From positions 1,283,501 to 1,347,500 of the forward strand of contig JACKIH010000003.1 of assembly GCA_020638575.1 (NCBI GenBank): a stretch of 64,000 bases of DNA, read 5' to 3'. This DNA is from Rhodospirillaceae bacterium. Lineage in GTDB: Bacteria; Pseudomonadota; Alphaproteobacteria; DSM-16000; Inquilinaceae. The translations under genes and the position numbers were made by a program. The notes below the pieces were generated by a model. That model worked only from the letters and a program-made list of their open reading frames with translations, was not told the origin of the DNA and ran no database searches. Positions 9,790-18,046 of this stretch are shown here, in pieces (within the stretch, counting starts at the first letter, position 1; each line of letters starts with the position of its first letter).

Positions 9790-10617
9790 ATGGCCAACGC
9801 AGTCCAACCAAAAGACGTCTGGGACCGCCCACCGGTACCGACTCCCCCGCCAGTCAAGGGCCTGCGGCTGATGCTGCGGGTCATCTGGGCCCTGTTGATG
9901 CTGGAAATCACCAGCCGCTACAGCCGCTATGCCGTCGGCGCGGTGTGGGCGCTGGTGGAGCCGGCCCTGCTGATCTTGTTCTTCGCATTCATCTTCAGCT
10001 TTGTGCGGGTGAATTCCGGGATCGACGTCATCCCGTTCCTGCTGTGCGGCATCGCCGTGGTTCTGATGTTCCGCACCACGGCCGGACGCGTCACAGGTGG
10101 GCGCAATGCCAACCGCAACCTGCTTGGCCTGGTTCAGGTGCAGGCGCTGGACGCGTTGATCGCGCGGGCCCTGGCGGAAGCCCCGAAATGGGTGCTCGTC
10201 AGCTTCATCATCAACTTCGTCGCCGTGCTCCTGGGGGTCAGCTACTGGCCCGATGATGGCATGGCGTGCCTGCTGGTCCTGCTCGGGGTGGTGATCCTGG
10301 GATTTGCCTGGGGCGTGACCATGGGCTCGCTGATCAACATCTTCCCGCTGCTGGAAACGCCCAACTTCATCATCAACCGCGCCTGGTTCTACACGTCCGG
10401 CACGTTCTATTCGATCGACGTCGTACCCGAACCCATGCGCAGCTACATGTTGTACAATCCGCTGCTGCACTTTGTGGAAATGGGCCGGGCCGGCTTTGCC
10501 GGAACCGACCTGCCCGAAGGCATCAACCTCGGCTATCCGGTCTTCGTCACCATCGCGCTACTGGCCTGGGGGCTGATCCTGGAACGCAACGCCCGCTCGA
10601 TCCGCCGGCGGGCGTAG
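9790..10617 (+). CDS. kpsM: KpsM-type ABC-2 polysaccharide exporter permease
   Basis: A 275-residue inner-membrane permease of the ABC-2/KpsM family, which with an ATPase (KpsT) exports capsular or lipid-linked polysaccharide. About six membrane segments are visible. The family landmarks are ITSRYSRYAVGAVWALVEP near the N-terminus and the late NPLLHFVEMGR region before the last segment. The ATG at 9790 is chosen because the long upstream reading in this frame is arginine/proline-rich and not protein-like. No ATPase gene or other export component lies on either side, so the permease must pair with a partner elsewhere. The next gene is convergent and unrelated. Confidence 0.88.
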   Translation: MANAVQPKDVWDRPPVPTPPPVKGLRLMLRVIWALLMLEITSRYSRYAVGAVWALVEPALLILFFAFIFSFVRVNSGIDVIPFLLCGIAVVLMFRTTAGRVTGGRNANRNLLGLVQVQALDALIARALAEAPKWVLVSFIINFVAVLLGVSYWPDDGMACLLVLLGVVILGFAWGVTMGSLINIFPLLETPNFIINRAWFYTSGTFYSIDVVPEPMRSYMLYNPLLHFVEMGRAGFAGTDLPEGINLGYPVFVTIALLAWGLILERNARSIRRRA

Positions 10618-10658
10618 AGGCAGCCGGCCGGCGCCCGACCACCGCTCTACACGGCACG

Positions 10659-12017
10659 TCAGAAGATCTCGGCAACGAAGCGGTAGGCTTCGATGTCGTC
10701 CGCCCAGGCTTCGCTGCGCAGGCCGATCCGCTGTTTCGTCACCGACACTGCCTTGCTCGGCGTATAGCGCTGCTCGGCCCACACATCGGGCATCAGCACC
10801 GCCTGGCGCTTGCCCCGGCGCAGCAACAGTCCGTCGGCGTCCGGCCGCAGTTGCAGGGCGACGTCGGCTTCGGTGGCCGCCGTCAGGCGCTCCGGGACGC
10901 TGAGCACGGCGATCCGCAGCGCCAGCGTCTTGGCCTCGTCCAGCGACGGCCGCGGCACGATGGGATCGGAGATGACCACCCGGTTGGCCTGGTGGGCCAC
11001 TTCCACCGCCAAGGGCCGGGCGGGTTGCCAGGCGCCCGATTCGCGGCGCAGGTGGCCATGGCCCGGCGCCATCACGCAGACGGCGCGGACCGCCTGGAGC
11101 GACCAGGATTCGAACGCCAGCACGCGATCCACCATCTGCGGTGGCTGGTAGCGTGCGGCGTTCTCCACCGCGGTACGGGCGATGCGGTGCAGCCGCGCCC
11201 TGAGCCCAGGGGCGAGCTGGGCATAGGCCAGGGGTTCGGCCACCAGGGCCGCCAGCCCCCGCGCTCCGGCGTCGGCCACCGCAACTCCGATGGACGCCCG
11301 CGTCACCCGCCATGACCTGGCTGCCAGGAAGAAACCACCGCACAGCGGATCGCCGTCGTCCGGCCACGCGTTCGCCTGGCCGCCGCTTTCCAGCCAGCCG
11401 GCGAATGCCTCCGATTGCCGGCGTGCTGCGTCCTCCCCGTCCTGGCTGCCGGCACCGCCACTGACGATCGCCAGCGCGCCCGGCGTGCCGGCCACACGCT
11501 GCAGCAGCCGGGCCACCTGGTCAGCGTCCGCACCGGGCCCCACCGCCACGGCTGCCACAGCCGCCTCCGGGAAGCGCTGGCGCACGAAGGCAAGCTGGGC
11601 GGCGAGACCGGGCACCACCGCCTCGGCTTCGCCCGGCACGTTGCCTCCTGCCAGCCCGTCGAGCCACGCCGCCGCCTCACCGTCCGCCGGCGGCGGCCCC
11701 ACGGGCGAGGCGACGGCCGCGGGGTCCAGCAGCGACAGCGGAGCCGCCGCGCCGGGAGCGGCGCGGCCCACCACGACGACCCGCACCACAGGATCGAACA
11801 CCCGTACCACCGCCGCATAGGCGGCCGCGGCGACGGTGGCCGAAGCACGGTCGACCGGCGGCGGCACCCATAGGGCGTAGGCGGCGACCGGATCCGATCC
11901 TGCCACCGCCAGGTGGCCGGCAATCCACGCCCTCAGCCCATCGGGATGGTCCGGCATGGCCTCGGCATCCTGCGGCCGGGCCGGGCCGCCGGCAGCCGAC
12001 GGTGGCAGTTCGCTCAT
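10659..12017 (-). CDS. Degenerate MEMO-AMMECR1 fusion protein
   Basis: A 452-residue protein that reads as two fused modules. Residues about 25-215 follow the MEMO/AmmeMemoRadiSam-B plan (VRVVVVGRAAPG, a later VPGLAAQLAFVRQRFP, then LAIVSGGAGS) but lack the clustered His/Asp/Cys residues of canonical MEMO. Residues about 280-450 follow AMMECR1/AmmeMemoRadiSam-A (LHRIARTAVENA, TLALRIAVLSVPERL, DGLLLRRGKRQAVLMPDVW, ending EAYRFVAEIF). The normally invariant LRGCIG motif is replaced by LRRESG. The ATG at 12017 has GGGGGAG upstream. No radical SAM partner lies nearby. The family assignment rests on segment order and is moderately secure; the biochemical role is unknown. Confidence 0.6.
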   Translation of the reverse strand: MSELPPSAAGGPARPQDAEAMPDHPDGLRAWIAGHLAVAGSDPVAAYALWVPPPVDRASATVAAAAYAAVVRVFDPVVRVVVVGRAAPGAAAPLSLLDPAAVASPVGPPPADGEAAAWLDGLAGGNVPGEAEAVVPGLAAQLAFVRQRFPEAAVAAVAVGPGADADQVARLLQRVAGTPGALAIVSGGAGSQDGEDAARRQSEAFAGWLESGGQANAWPDDGDPLCGGFFLAARSWRVTRASIGVAVADAGARGLAALVAEPLAYAQLAPGLRARLHRIARTAVENAARYQPPQMVDRVLAFESWSLQAVRAVCVMAPGHGHLRRESGAWQPARPLAVEVAHQANRVVISDPIVPRPSLDEAKTLALRIAVLSVPERLTAATEADVALQLRPDADGLLLRRGKRQAVLMPDVWAEQRYTPSKAVSVTKQRIGLRSEAWADDIEAYRFVAEIF

Positions 12018-12286
12018 CCTAAGTCTCCCCCCTCGCAGGTCCCCGGACGGGTTTGATGGCCGAGGATCGTGGCGCATCCAGGGCCGGTCAACCGGTTGCC
12101 GTACCGCGCCGGCCGGAGCCACCAGGGGTCGTGGTTTTAGGCTTTATTAACGTTACCGGCGTACGATCGGACCCTGCGGTGCATGGGTGCCGCCCGATCG
12201 CCCAAGCCGGCCAGCGGCCGGGTCCAACGGGTGTGGCGGCACCGGAAAGCGCCGCGAAGTTCGGCACGGAAACGCCCAGACACGCC

Positions 12287-12526
12287 ATGGCCAGACGCGC
12301 ACGCAGCAACCGGACGGGACTTCCCTATCAGGTGCCGCGCTACCTGCTGGAAATGCGCCAGCGCCGCCGCGAGGACAATCGCTCGATCATGCCCTATGTG
12401 CTGATCGCGGCGTTCCTGCTGGGGGTGTGGCTGCTGCTCTCCTACTCCGAACCACGCGTGTCGGACATCGACAGCGGCGATCGCCAGGCCCCCACCATCC
12501 ATTGGGGCGGTGGCCAGCGGTCGTAG
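12287..12526 (+). CDS. Small single-pass membrane protein, unknown
   Basis: A 79-residue basic protein: an Arg-rich N-terminus (MARRARSNRTGLPYQVPRYLLEMRQRRRED), one hydrophobic helix (about residues 35-52, IMPYVLIAAFLLGVWLLL) and a short polar tail ending WGGGQRS. The positive-inside rule predicts the N-terminus in the cytoplasm. The ATG at 12287 is the natural start, although its ribosome site is weak. The upstream 270 bp, shared with the divergent MEMO-AMMECR1 gene, includes an AT-rich TTTATTAACGTTACC segment. I do not recognise the family. It is convergent with the pentapeptide-repeat gene. Confidence 0.6.
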   Translation: MARRARSNRTGLPYQVPRYLLEMRQRRREDNRSIMPYVLIAAFLLGVWLLLSYSEPRVSDIDSGDRQAPTIHWGGGQRS

Positions 12527-12574
12527 GTTCGGGGGGAGCAGGAGCGATCCTGCGGGCCGCCGCAGGCCGGACGC

Positions 12575-13945
12575 TCAGGCGCTGGCCTTGCCGGTCTTGG
12601 CGCCGGTGAGCCGAGCCCCGTCGAGGTCCGCGCCGGACATGTCGGTGTCCAGCAGATTGGCATTGGTCAGGTTGCAGGCGCGCAGTTTGGCCCCGCGCAG
12701 CGAGGCACCGAAGAGGTTGGCGCCCGCCAGGTTGGCGCCGGTCAGGTTGACCTCGTCGAGCACGGCACCTTGCAGGTTGGTTGGCCAGAGCATGTCTTCC
12801 TGGCCGCGGATCAGCATGGCGCTGGCGTTGACCTGGCGCAGATCGGCGCGGGTGAGCACCGCGTTGGCCAGGTTCACTCCCTGCATGCGGGCACCGCGGA
12901 ACACCGCGTCCATGGCGTTGACGCAGGAGAACTGGGCGGCGTTCAGTCCCGAACCGGCAAAGTTCGCGTTCGTCAGCAGGGCGCGGCTGAAATCGCCGGC
13001 CGACAGCTCGACCTTCTCGAACGACGTGTCGGCCAGGTCGTAGCCGCTGAAATCGGCGCGCCGGCCCTTGCCGCCGAGGGAGAGGATCCAGTCGTAGTGC
13101 GCCCGCACGATGTCCTGGATCGGCCGATCCAGGTCCGACACCGACTTCGGCAGGATCGCCTTGGAGGTGTCGCACATCTGCAAGGTGGCGCGGTCGAAGA
13201 TCGCGGCGTTGAGGTCGGCGTCGTCGAGGTTGACGTCCTTGAGGTTGGCGCCGCACAGCATGGCGCCGTGCAGCACCGAGCCGCTGAGATTGGCCCCGGT
13301 CAGGTCGGCCCCGTCGAACTGCACGCCGCGCAGGATGCAGTTGGAAAGGTCGGCTCCGCCGAGCCGGCTGTCGCGCAACACCGCGTTGGTGAGATCGGTC
13401 GCCTTCAACATGGAGCCCGACAGGCGCGCGCCGGACAGGTCCGCCCCTTGGGCCGACGCGGCGTCCAGGTCCTCGCCGCCGACATTCACCTGCACCAGCT
13501 CGCCCTGGCGGCGCTGCAACAGTTTGCCCTCGCGGGCATCGGTGGCGCGCATGGTCGCCATATCCAGGTTGGAGCCGCGCAGAACGGCACCCCGCAAATC
13601 GGCCTTGGTGAGGTCGCAGCGGCGCATGTCGCAGTGGCGCAAGTCGGCCCCGAACAGGTTGGCGCGCGTCAGGATGGAGCCGACGAAGCTGCTGCCGGAC
13701 ATGCGCGCGCCGCGGAACTCCGCCTCGGTGAGATCCAGGTTGTCGAAGCGCAGGCCCTGGGCTTCGAGCAGCGCAATGTTGAGGCGGCGCCCGCCCGTCA
13801 GACCCTTCAGGAAGCGCTTGTGCTGCTCGATCAACTGGTTAAGCTTGTCCTGGTCGATGCTGCTGCCGTTCTCGGGCAGCCAGTCGACCGAGGTGATCGG
13901 GGCCTTCAGCCAGTTTCCCGATGAGTTGGTTCCGACAAGCTTCAC
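12575..13945 (-). CDS. Pentapeptide-repeat protein
   Basis: A 456-residue protein built largely of A(D/N)LXX pentapeptide repeats, which fold into a right-handed quadrilateral beta-helix. The repeats occur in two blocks (about residues 70-275 and 325-450). Between them is a non-repeat insert (DLDRPIQDIVRAHYDWILSLGGKGRRADFSG without an obvious catalytic motif). An N-terminal 60-residue segment precedes the first block. The start is a GTG with GGAGGT about 12 bases upstream. Some family members mimic DNA and protect gyrase, but most have no known function, and nothing here selects among these. A small hairpin (GCAGGA, GCGA, TCCTGC at 12538-12553) lies after the stop. Confidence 0.88.
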   Translation of the reverse strand: MKLVGTNSSGNWLKAPITSVDWLPENGSSIDQDKLNQLIEQHKRFLKGLTGGRRLNIALLEAQGLRFDNLDLTEAEFRGARMSGSSFVGSILTRANLFGADLRHCDMRRCDLTKADLRGAVLRGSNLDMATMRATDAREGKLLQRRQGELVQVNVGGEDLDAASAQGADLSGARLSGSMLKATDLTNAVLRDSRLGGADLSNCILRGVQFDGADLTGANLSGSVLHGAMLCGANLKDVNLDDADLNAAIFDRATLQMCDTSKAILPKSVSDLDRPIQDIVRAHYDWILSLGGKGRRADFSGYDLADTSFEKVELSAGDFSRALLTNANFAGSGLNAAQFSCVNAMDAVFRGARMQGVNLANAVLTRADLRQVNASAMLIRGQEDMLWPTNLQGAVLDEVNLTGANLAGANLFGASLRGAKLRACNLTNANLLDTDMSGADLDGARLTGAKTGKASA

Positions 13946-14059
13946 GCTGGCACCATAACCTCCACCGGCGGACCGCGGCCGGCGGTCCCCATCGGTCCAA
14001 GACTAGGTGCAGAACACTTCCGGAGAGTTAACGAAATCCGGTGCTGCGGCAGCCGCGAC

Positions 14060-14845
14060 CTAGGTCTCGGCAGCGGCCTCCAAAGCCTCCCCCGCCCCTT
14101 CGACCACCAGCTTCACCAAGTCTCCGACAAAGCGGGTGACGCCGTATTGCACCGGCGTGCCGGCGGGGTCCACGTCGACGCTCTCGGTAACCATAACCGG
14201 CCGGTTGCGCGGAATGTGGAGGAACCGGGCATCCTCCACCGTGGGAAGCTGGGCGGTGATGCGGGTGACCGAACGGCGGTAGTCCGTCACGCCCAAAAGG
14301 CGCAGCGCCTCGGTCATCGACCCGGAGCGGCCGAAGGCATCGGCCAAGCCGGGAAACCGGGCGGCCGGGTAGAAATGGCTCGATACGCACAGCCGCCGCC
14401 CATCGGCATCGCGCACGGTGTCGATCTGGCCGAGCAGCGTGCCCGGCGCCACCGCCAGGTCGTGGGCCAGATCGCTGTCGGCAAACACCGTGGCGCTACG
14501 CAGCAGCCGGCCCGTGGCGCGGCGGGCAACCCGCTCCAGGTTCTCCGAAAAGCGGGTGCGCGCACCCAGCGCGTAGGTGATGCGGCGGGCGACGATGAAG
14601 GTGCCGCGGCCCTGTTCGATCTGCACCAGGCCGCGCTGCTGCAAGCTGGACAGCGCCTGGCGGATGGTGTGGCGGTTGACGCGGAAGCGCGCCGCCAGCT
14701 CGTTTTCCGAGGGCAGGCGCGTGGAGGTGTCGAGATCGACGGCGGCAATCTCCGCCGCCAGGATTTCTTCCACCTGGCGCCACAGTGCCACCCCGGTCCC
14801 GCGATCGAGCGGTGCGGCGCCGTGCCCGCCTGTGCTGCCTGTCAT
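14060..14845 (-). CDS. phnF: PhnF, GntR/HutC-family repressor of phosphonate metabolism
   Basis: A 261-residue GntR-type regulator. The winged helix-turn-helix is at about residues 20-85 (LPSENELAARFRVNRHTIRQALSSLQQRGLV, then EQGRGTFIV). A UbiC/UTRA ligand-binding domain follows (about 100-250). It is divergent from the C-P lyase genes, the standard place for phnF. A perfect 12-bp palindrome lies between the two genes and is a likely binding site. Family members repress phn genes until phosphonate or a phosphate-starvation signal is present; the ligand here is unknown. Confidence 0.93.
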   Translation of the reverse strand: MTGSTGGHGAAPLDRGTGVALWRQVEEILAAEIAAVDLDTSTRLPSENELAARFRVNRHTIRQALSSLQQRGLVQIEQGRGTFIVARRITYALGARTRFSENLERVARRATGRLLRSATVFADSDLAHDLAVAPGTLLGQIDTVRDADGRRLCVSSHFYPAARFPGLADAFGRSGSMTEALRLLGVTDYRRSVTRITAQLPTVEDARFLHIPRNRPVMVTESVDVDPAGTPVQYGVTRFVGDLVKLVVEGAGEALEAAAET

Positions 14846-14913
14846 CGAACCTTCACCCTTGCGCGCTTTACAGGTCGCCTGGCGAATGACTACCCTAGGA
14901 ACCGCTAGACCGG

Positions 14914-14925
14914 ATGTCTAGACAT
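14914..14925. promoter_or_regulatory. Perfect 12-bp palindrome, PhnF operator candidate
   Basis: ATGTCTAGACAT is identical on both strands. It lies 68 bp from the phnF start and 46 bp from the phnG start. Its CTAGAC half (14918-14923) is also found at 14905-14910, 13 bp upstream, giving a second partial site. PhnF-type GntR regulators bind short symmetric sites with a TAGAC-like half, so assignment as operator for both divergent units is likely. Confidence 0.6.
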
Positions 14926-14971
14926 TTATGTTACACTTGTGGGCATAAGCATGTCGGTGGAGGCCAGCGAA

Positions 14972-15436
14972 ATGGCGCCGGACAGCGGATCGCCCGACCA
15001 CGCCGACCGCTCCCAGTGGATGCGCACGCTGGCGCTGGCTGATCCGGACTGGCTGGAAAACCGCTGGGCGACGTTGCCGGATCGACCCGACTTTGTCCAT
15101 GTGCGCGCCCCGGAAACCGGCCTGGTGATGGTGCGCGGCCGCATGTCCGGCACCGGCGATCCGTTCAATCTCGGCGAGATGACGATGACCCGCTGTTCGG
15201 TGCGGCTTCGCGGCGGGGCGGTCGGTCATGGCTATGTCCGCGGCCGCAGCCAGCGCCACGCCGAACTGGCCGCCGTGTTCGATGCACTGATGCAGGACCC
15301 GGCGCGGCGCGATGGCGTGGCGGCCGCCGTCATCGGCCCGGCCCGCCGGCGCCACGAACAGCGCCAGCGGGCCATCGCCGAGGCGGCGGCGGCGACGCGC
15401 GTGGAGTTCTTCACCCTGCCGCGGGAGCACGCGTGA
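14972..15436 (+). CDS. phnG: PhnG, C-P lyase core subunit
   Basis: First gene of the carbon-phosphorus lyase operon. The 154-residue PhnG is a structural/catalytic subunit of the PhnGHIJ core complex that attaches methylphosphonate to ATP-derived ribose. Conserved segments GLVMVRGR, NLGEMTMTRCSVRL and GHGYVRGRSQRHAELAAVFDALMQ are present. The start is set by a GGAGG at 14959-14963 eight bases before the ATG at 14972; an ATG at 14951 and a GTG at 14939 have no such site. The last four bases overlap the phnH start (GTGA). Confidence 0.94.
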   Translation: MAPDSGSPDHADRSQWMRTLALADPDWLENRWATLPDRPDFVHVRAPETGLVMVRGRMSGTGDPFNLGEMTMTRCSVRLRGGAVGHGYVRGRSQRHAELAAVFDALMQDPARRDGVAAAVIGPARRRHEQRQRAIAEAAAATRVEFFTLPREHA

Positions 15437-16041
15437 GCGCCGCGGCACCCTGGGCGGAGGACCGGACCATCGCGCCCGGTTTCGCCGACCCCGTCGGCAC
15501 CACCCAGGCGGTGTTCCGGACCGTCCTGGACGCCCTGGCCAATCCCGGCCTGGCGGTGCGGCCGCCGGCCGCCATCGCCCCCGTGCCGGCACTGGCGGCG
15601 GTGGCGCTGACCCTGTGCGACCTGGACACACCGGTGTGGCTGGACGAGTCCGTGGCGGCTCGCTGGGCCGGCTATCTGAAGTTCCATTGCGGCTGCCCGC
15701 TGGTGGCAGCCCCGCAGGAGGCGGCCTTCGCCATGGTGGACGGATTCGCCCGGCTGCCGCCGCTCGCCCGCTTCTTCCCCGGCGAACCGGCCTTCCCGGA
15801 CACAGCGGCGACCGTGGTGGTGGATGTGGATGGCCCGCCGGCCGGCCCCGACGTGTCCGTGCGCCTGACGGGTCCGGGTGTGCCCGAAGCCGAACCGCGC
15901 GTGCTGGCGCTGGGGCCCGCCGCATTCTGGGAGCAGGTGCAGGCCAACGGTGCTGCCTTCCCGTTGGGCGTCGACCTGCTGCTGGTGGGCCGGGCCGGCT
16001 GGATCGGCCTGCCCCGCACCGTCGCCGTGGAGATCGCCTGA
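15433..16041 (+). CDS. phnH: PhnH, C-P lyase core subunit
   Basis: A 202-residue PhnH of the PhnGHIJ complex. The family pattern is seen in PGFADPVGTTQAVFRTVLDALANPG at the N-terminus and in GVDLLLVGRAGWIGLPRTV at the C-terminus. The protein is thought to bind nucleotide/ribose-triphosphonate intermediates in the complex. It starts with GTG overlapping the phnG stop by 4 bp and ends overlapping the phnI ATG (TGATG), so it is translationally coupled on both sides. Confidence 0.94.
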   Translation: MSAAAPWAEDRTIAPGFADPVGTTQAVFRTVLDALANPGLAVRPPAAIAPVPALAAVALTLCDLDTPVWLDESVAARWAGYLKFHCGCPLVAAPQEAAFAMVDGFARLPPLARFFPGEPAFPDTAATVVVDVDGPPAGPDVSVRLTGPGVPEAEPRVLALGPAAFWEQVQANGAAFPLGVDLLLVGRAGWIGLPRTVAVEIA

Positions 16042-17201
16042 TGTATGTCGCGGTGAAGGGCGGCGAGGCCGCCATCGATGCCGCCCATGCGGCCCTGACG
16101 AAGAAGCGCCGCGGCGACCCCGCGGTGCCCGATCTCAGCCTGGAGCAGATCGACCAGCAGCTCGCCCTCGCCGTCGACCGGGTGATGCTGGAGGGCTCGG
16201 TCTACGACCGCGAGCTGGCCGCGCTGGCCGTCAAGCAGGCCCGCGGCGACCTGCTGGAGGCGATCTTCCTGTTGCGCGCCTACCGCACCACGCTGCCGCG
16301 GCTGGCCGCCTCGCTTCCGCTGGAAACCGGGCGGATGGCGGTGGCGCGGCGCATCTCGGCCACCTTCAAGGACCTGCCGGGCGGGCAGGTGCTGGGTGCC
16401 ACCTTCGACTATACGCACCGCCTGCTCGATTTCGCTCTCGCGGCAGCCGCGCCGCCGGCCGGCGACGATGGCGGCGGTGACGCCCCGGCCCCAGCAGCAG
16501 CGCCCGACACAGCGGCGGCACCGCCCGTCAGTCCGCCGCGGGTATCGGACCTGGTGGGCCGCGACGGCCTGATCGAGCCAGCCCAGCCCTCCGATCCCGA
16601 ACCGGCCCCGGCCGACCTGACGCGCCAGCCCTTGCGCTTTCCCGCCGGCCGCGACCTGCGCCTGCAAGCGCTCGCCCGCGGCGACGAAGGCTTTCTCGTT
16701 TCGCTCGCCTATTCCAGCCAGCGCGGCCACGGCACCATCCACCCCTTCGCCGGGGAGATCCGCCAGGGCGAAGTGGCGGTGGAGATCGTGCCGGAGGAGC
16801 TGGGCTTCCCCGTCACCATCGGCACGGTGGCGGTGACCGAATGCGAGATGTTCGGCCAGTTCACCGGATCCCAGGGCGAACCGCCGCGCTTCACCCGTGG
16901 CTATGGGCTGACCTTCGGGGAGTCCGAACGCAAGGCCATGGCCATGGCCATCGTCGACCGGGCACTGCGATCGGCCGAGCTGGGCGGCAGCACCGGCGCT
17001 CCGGCACAGGATGTCGAATTCGTACTGCCGCACAGCGACACCGTGGAAGCGTCGGGCTTCCTCCAGCACCTGAAGCTGCCCCACTACGTGGACTTCCAGA
17101 GCGAACTGGAGGGCCTGCGCCGCATGCATGCCGGCCTCGCCGCAGCCCCCCCGGCGGCCGCCGACAAGAGCGACGCGCCCGACGACGGCACCCTGCCATG
17201 A
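16041..17201 (+). CDS. phnI: PhnI, C-P lyase core subunit (nucleosidase)
   Basis: A 386-residue PhnI. In the family it acts as the nucleosidase that, with PhnG, H and L, displaces adenine from ATP by phosphonate. The N-terminus MYVAVKGGEAAIDAAHA and the LRAYRTTLPRL and ISATFKDLPGGQ segments are typical. An Ala/Pro/Asp-rich linker at about residues 134-185 separates the two halves and looks like a low-complexity insertion relative to a compact PhnI. The C-terminal half has GHGTIHPFAGEIRQGEV and CEMFGQF. It overlaps phnJ by 4 bp. Confidence 0.94.
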   Translation: MYVAVKGGEAAIDAAHAALTKKRRGDPAVPDLSLEQIDQQLALAVDRVMLEGSVYDRELAALAVKQARGDLLEAIFLLRAYRTTLPRLAASLPLETGRMAVARRISATFKDLPGGQVLGATFDYTHRLLDFALAAAAPPAGDDGGGDAPAPAAAPDTAAAPPVSPPRVSDLVGRDGLIEPAQPSDPEPAPADLTRQPLRFPAGRDLRLQALARGDEGFLVSLAYSSQRGHGTIHPFAGEIRQGEVAVEIVPEELGFPVTIGTVAVTECEMFGQFTGSQGEPPRFTRGYGLTFGESERKAMAMAIVDRALRSAELGGSTGAPAQDVEFVLPHSDTVEASGFLQHLKLPHYVDFQSELEGLRRMHAGLAAAPPAAADKSDAPDDGTLP

Positions 17202-18046
17202 CGGCCGGCTACAACTTCGCCTACCTGGACGAGCAGACCAAACGGATGATCCGCCGGGCGATCCTGAAAGCGGTGGCGGTTCCCGGCTATCAGGTGCCGT
17301 TCGCCAGCCGCGAGATGCCGCTGCCCTTCGGCTGGGGCACCGGCGGCATCCAGGTGACGGCCTCGATCCTCGGCCACGCCGACATCCTGAAGGTGATCGA
17401 CCAGGGGGCCGACGACACCACCAACGCCGTCTCCATCCGCCGCTTCTTCGCTCGCGTCGCCGGGGTGGCCACGACGACCCGCACCGCCGCGGCGACGATC
17501 ATCCAGACCCGCCACCGCATCCCCGAAACGCCGCTCAGAGCGGGCCAGATCATGGTGTTCCAGGTGCCGATCCCGGAACCGCTGAGGTGGCTGGAGCCGC
17601 GCGAGAGCGAAAACCGCAAGAGCCACGCCATGGCCGACTACGGCGCCATGCATGTGAAGCTCTACGAGGACATCGTGCGCTACGGCCAGATCGCCACCAG
17701 CTACGACTATCCCGTCCGGGTGGCCGGCCGCTACCTGATGGCGCCCTCGCCCATCCCCAAGTTCGACAACCCGAAGCTCGACCGCAGCCCGGCGCTGATG
17801 CTGTTCGGTGCCGGCCGCGAAAAGCGCATCTACGCCATCCCGCCGCACACGCCTGTGGTGAGCCTCGACTTCGAAGACCATCCCTTTTCCCTGCAGCGCT
17901 GGACGGAAGCGTGCAGCCAGTGCGGCGACACGGCCAGCTTCCTCGACGAGATCCTGTTGGACGACCAGGGCAACCGCCGCTTCGTGTGCTCCGACACCGA
18001 CCATTGTGCGGCCCGCCAGGCGGCCGGCGCAGGCGGTGCGCCGTGA
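17198..18046 (+). CDS. phnJ: PhnJ, radical-SAM C-P lyase
   Basis: The catalytic radical-SAM enzyme that cleaves the carbon-phosphorus bond of ribose-1-phosphonate-5-phosphate. The 282-residue protein keeps the unusual cluster signature C-x2-C-x21-C-x5-C at Cys239, 242, 264 and 270, in the same spacing as the E. coli enzyme. The glycine-rich FGWGTGGIQVTASILG segment (about 44-59) includes the region of the catalytic glycyl radical. All motifs look intact, so the enzyme should be active. The ATG overlaps the phnI stop; the stop overlaps the phnK GTG. Confidence 0.96.
   Translation: MTAGYNFAYLDEQTKRMIRRAILKAVAVPGYQVPFASREMPLPFGWGTGGIQVTASILGHADILKVIDQGADDTTNAVSIRRFFARVAGVATTTRTAAATIIQTRHRIPETPLRAGQIMVFQVPIPEPLRWLEPRESENRKSHAMADYGAMHVKLYEDIVRYGQIATSYDYPVRVAGRYLMAPSPIPKFDNPKLDRSPALMLFGAGREKRIYAIPPHTPVVSLDFEDHPFSLQRWTEACSQCGDTASFLDEILLDDQGNRRFVCSDTDHCAARQAAGAGGAP

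Noticed and set aside
14905..14945. Pho box at the phnG promoter
   Set aside because: On the minus strand GTGTAAC-ATAA-ATGTCTA has the right spacing but too few matches to CTGTCAT; the palindromic site explains the region better.
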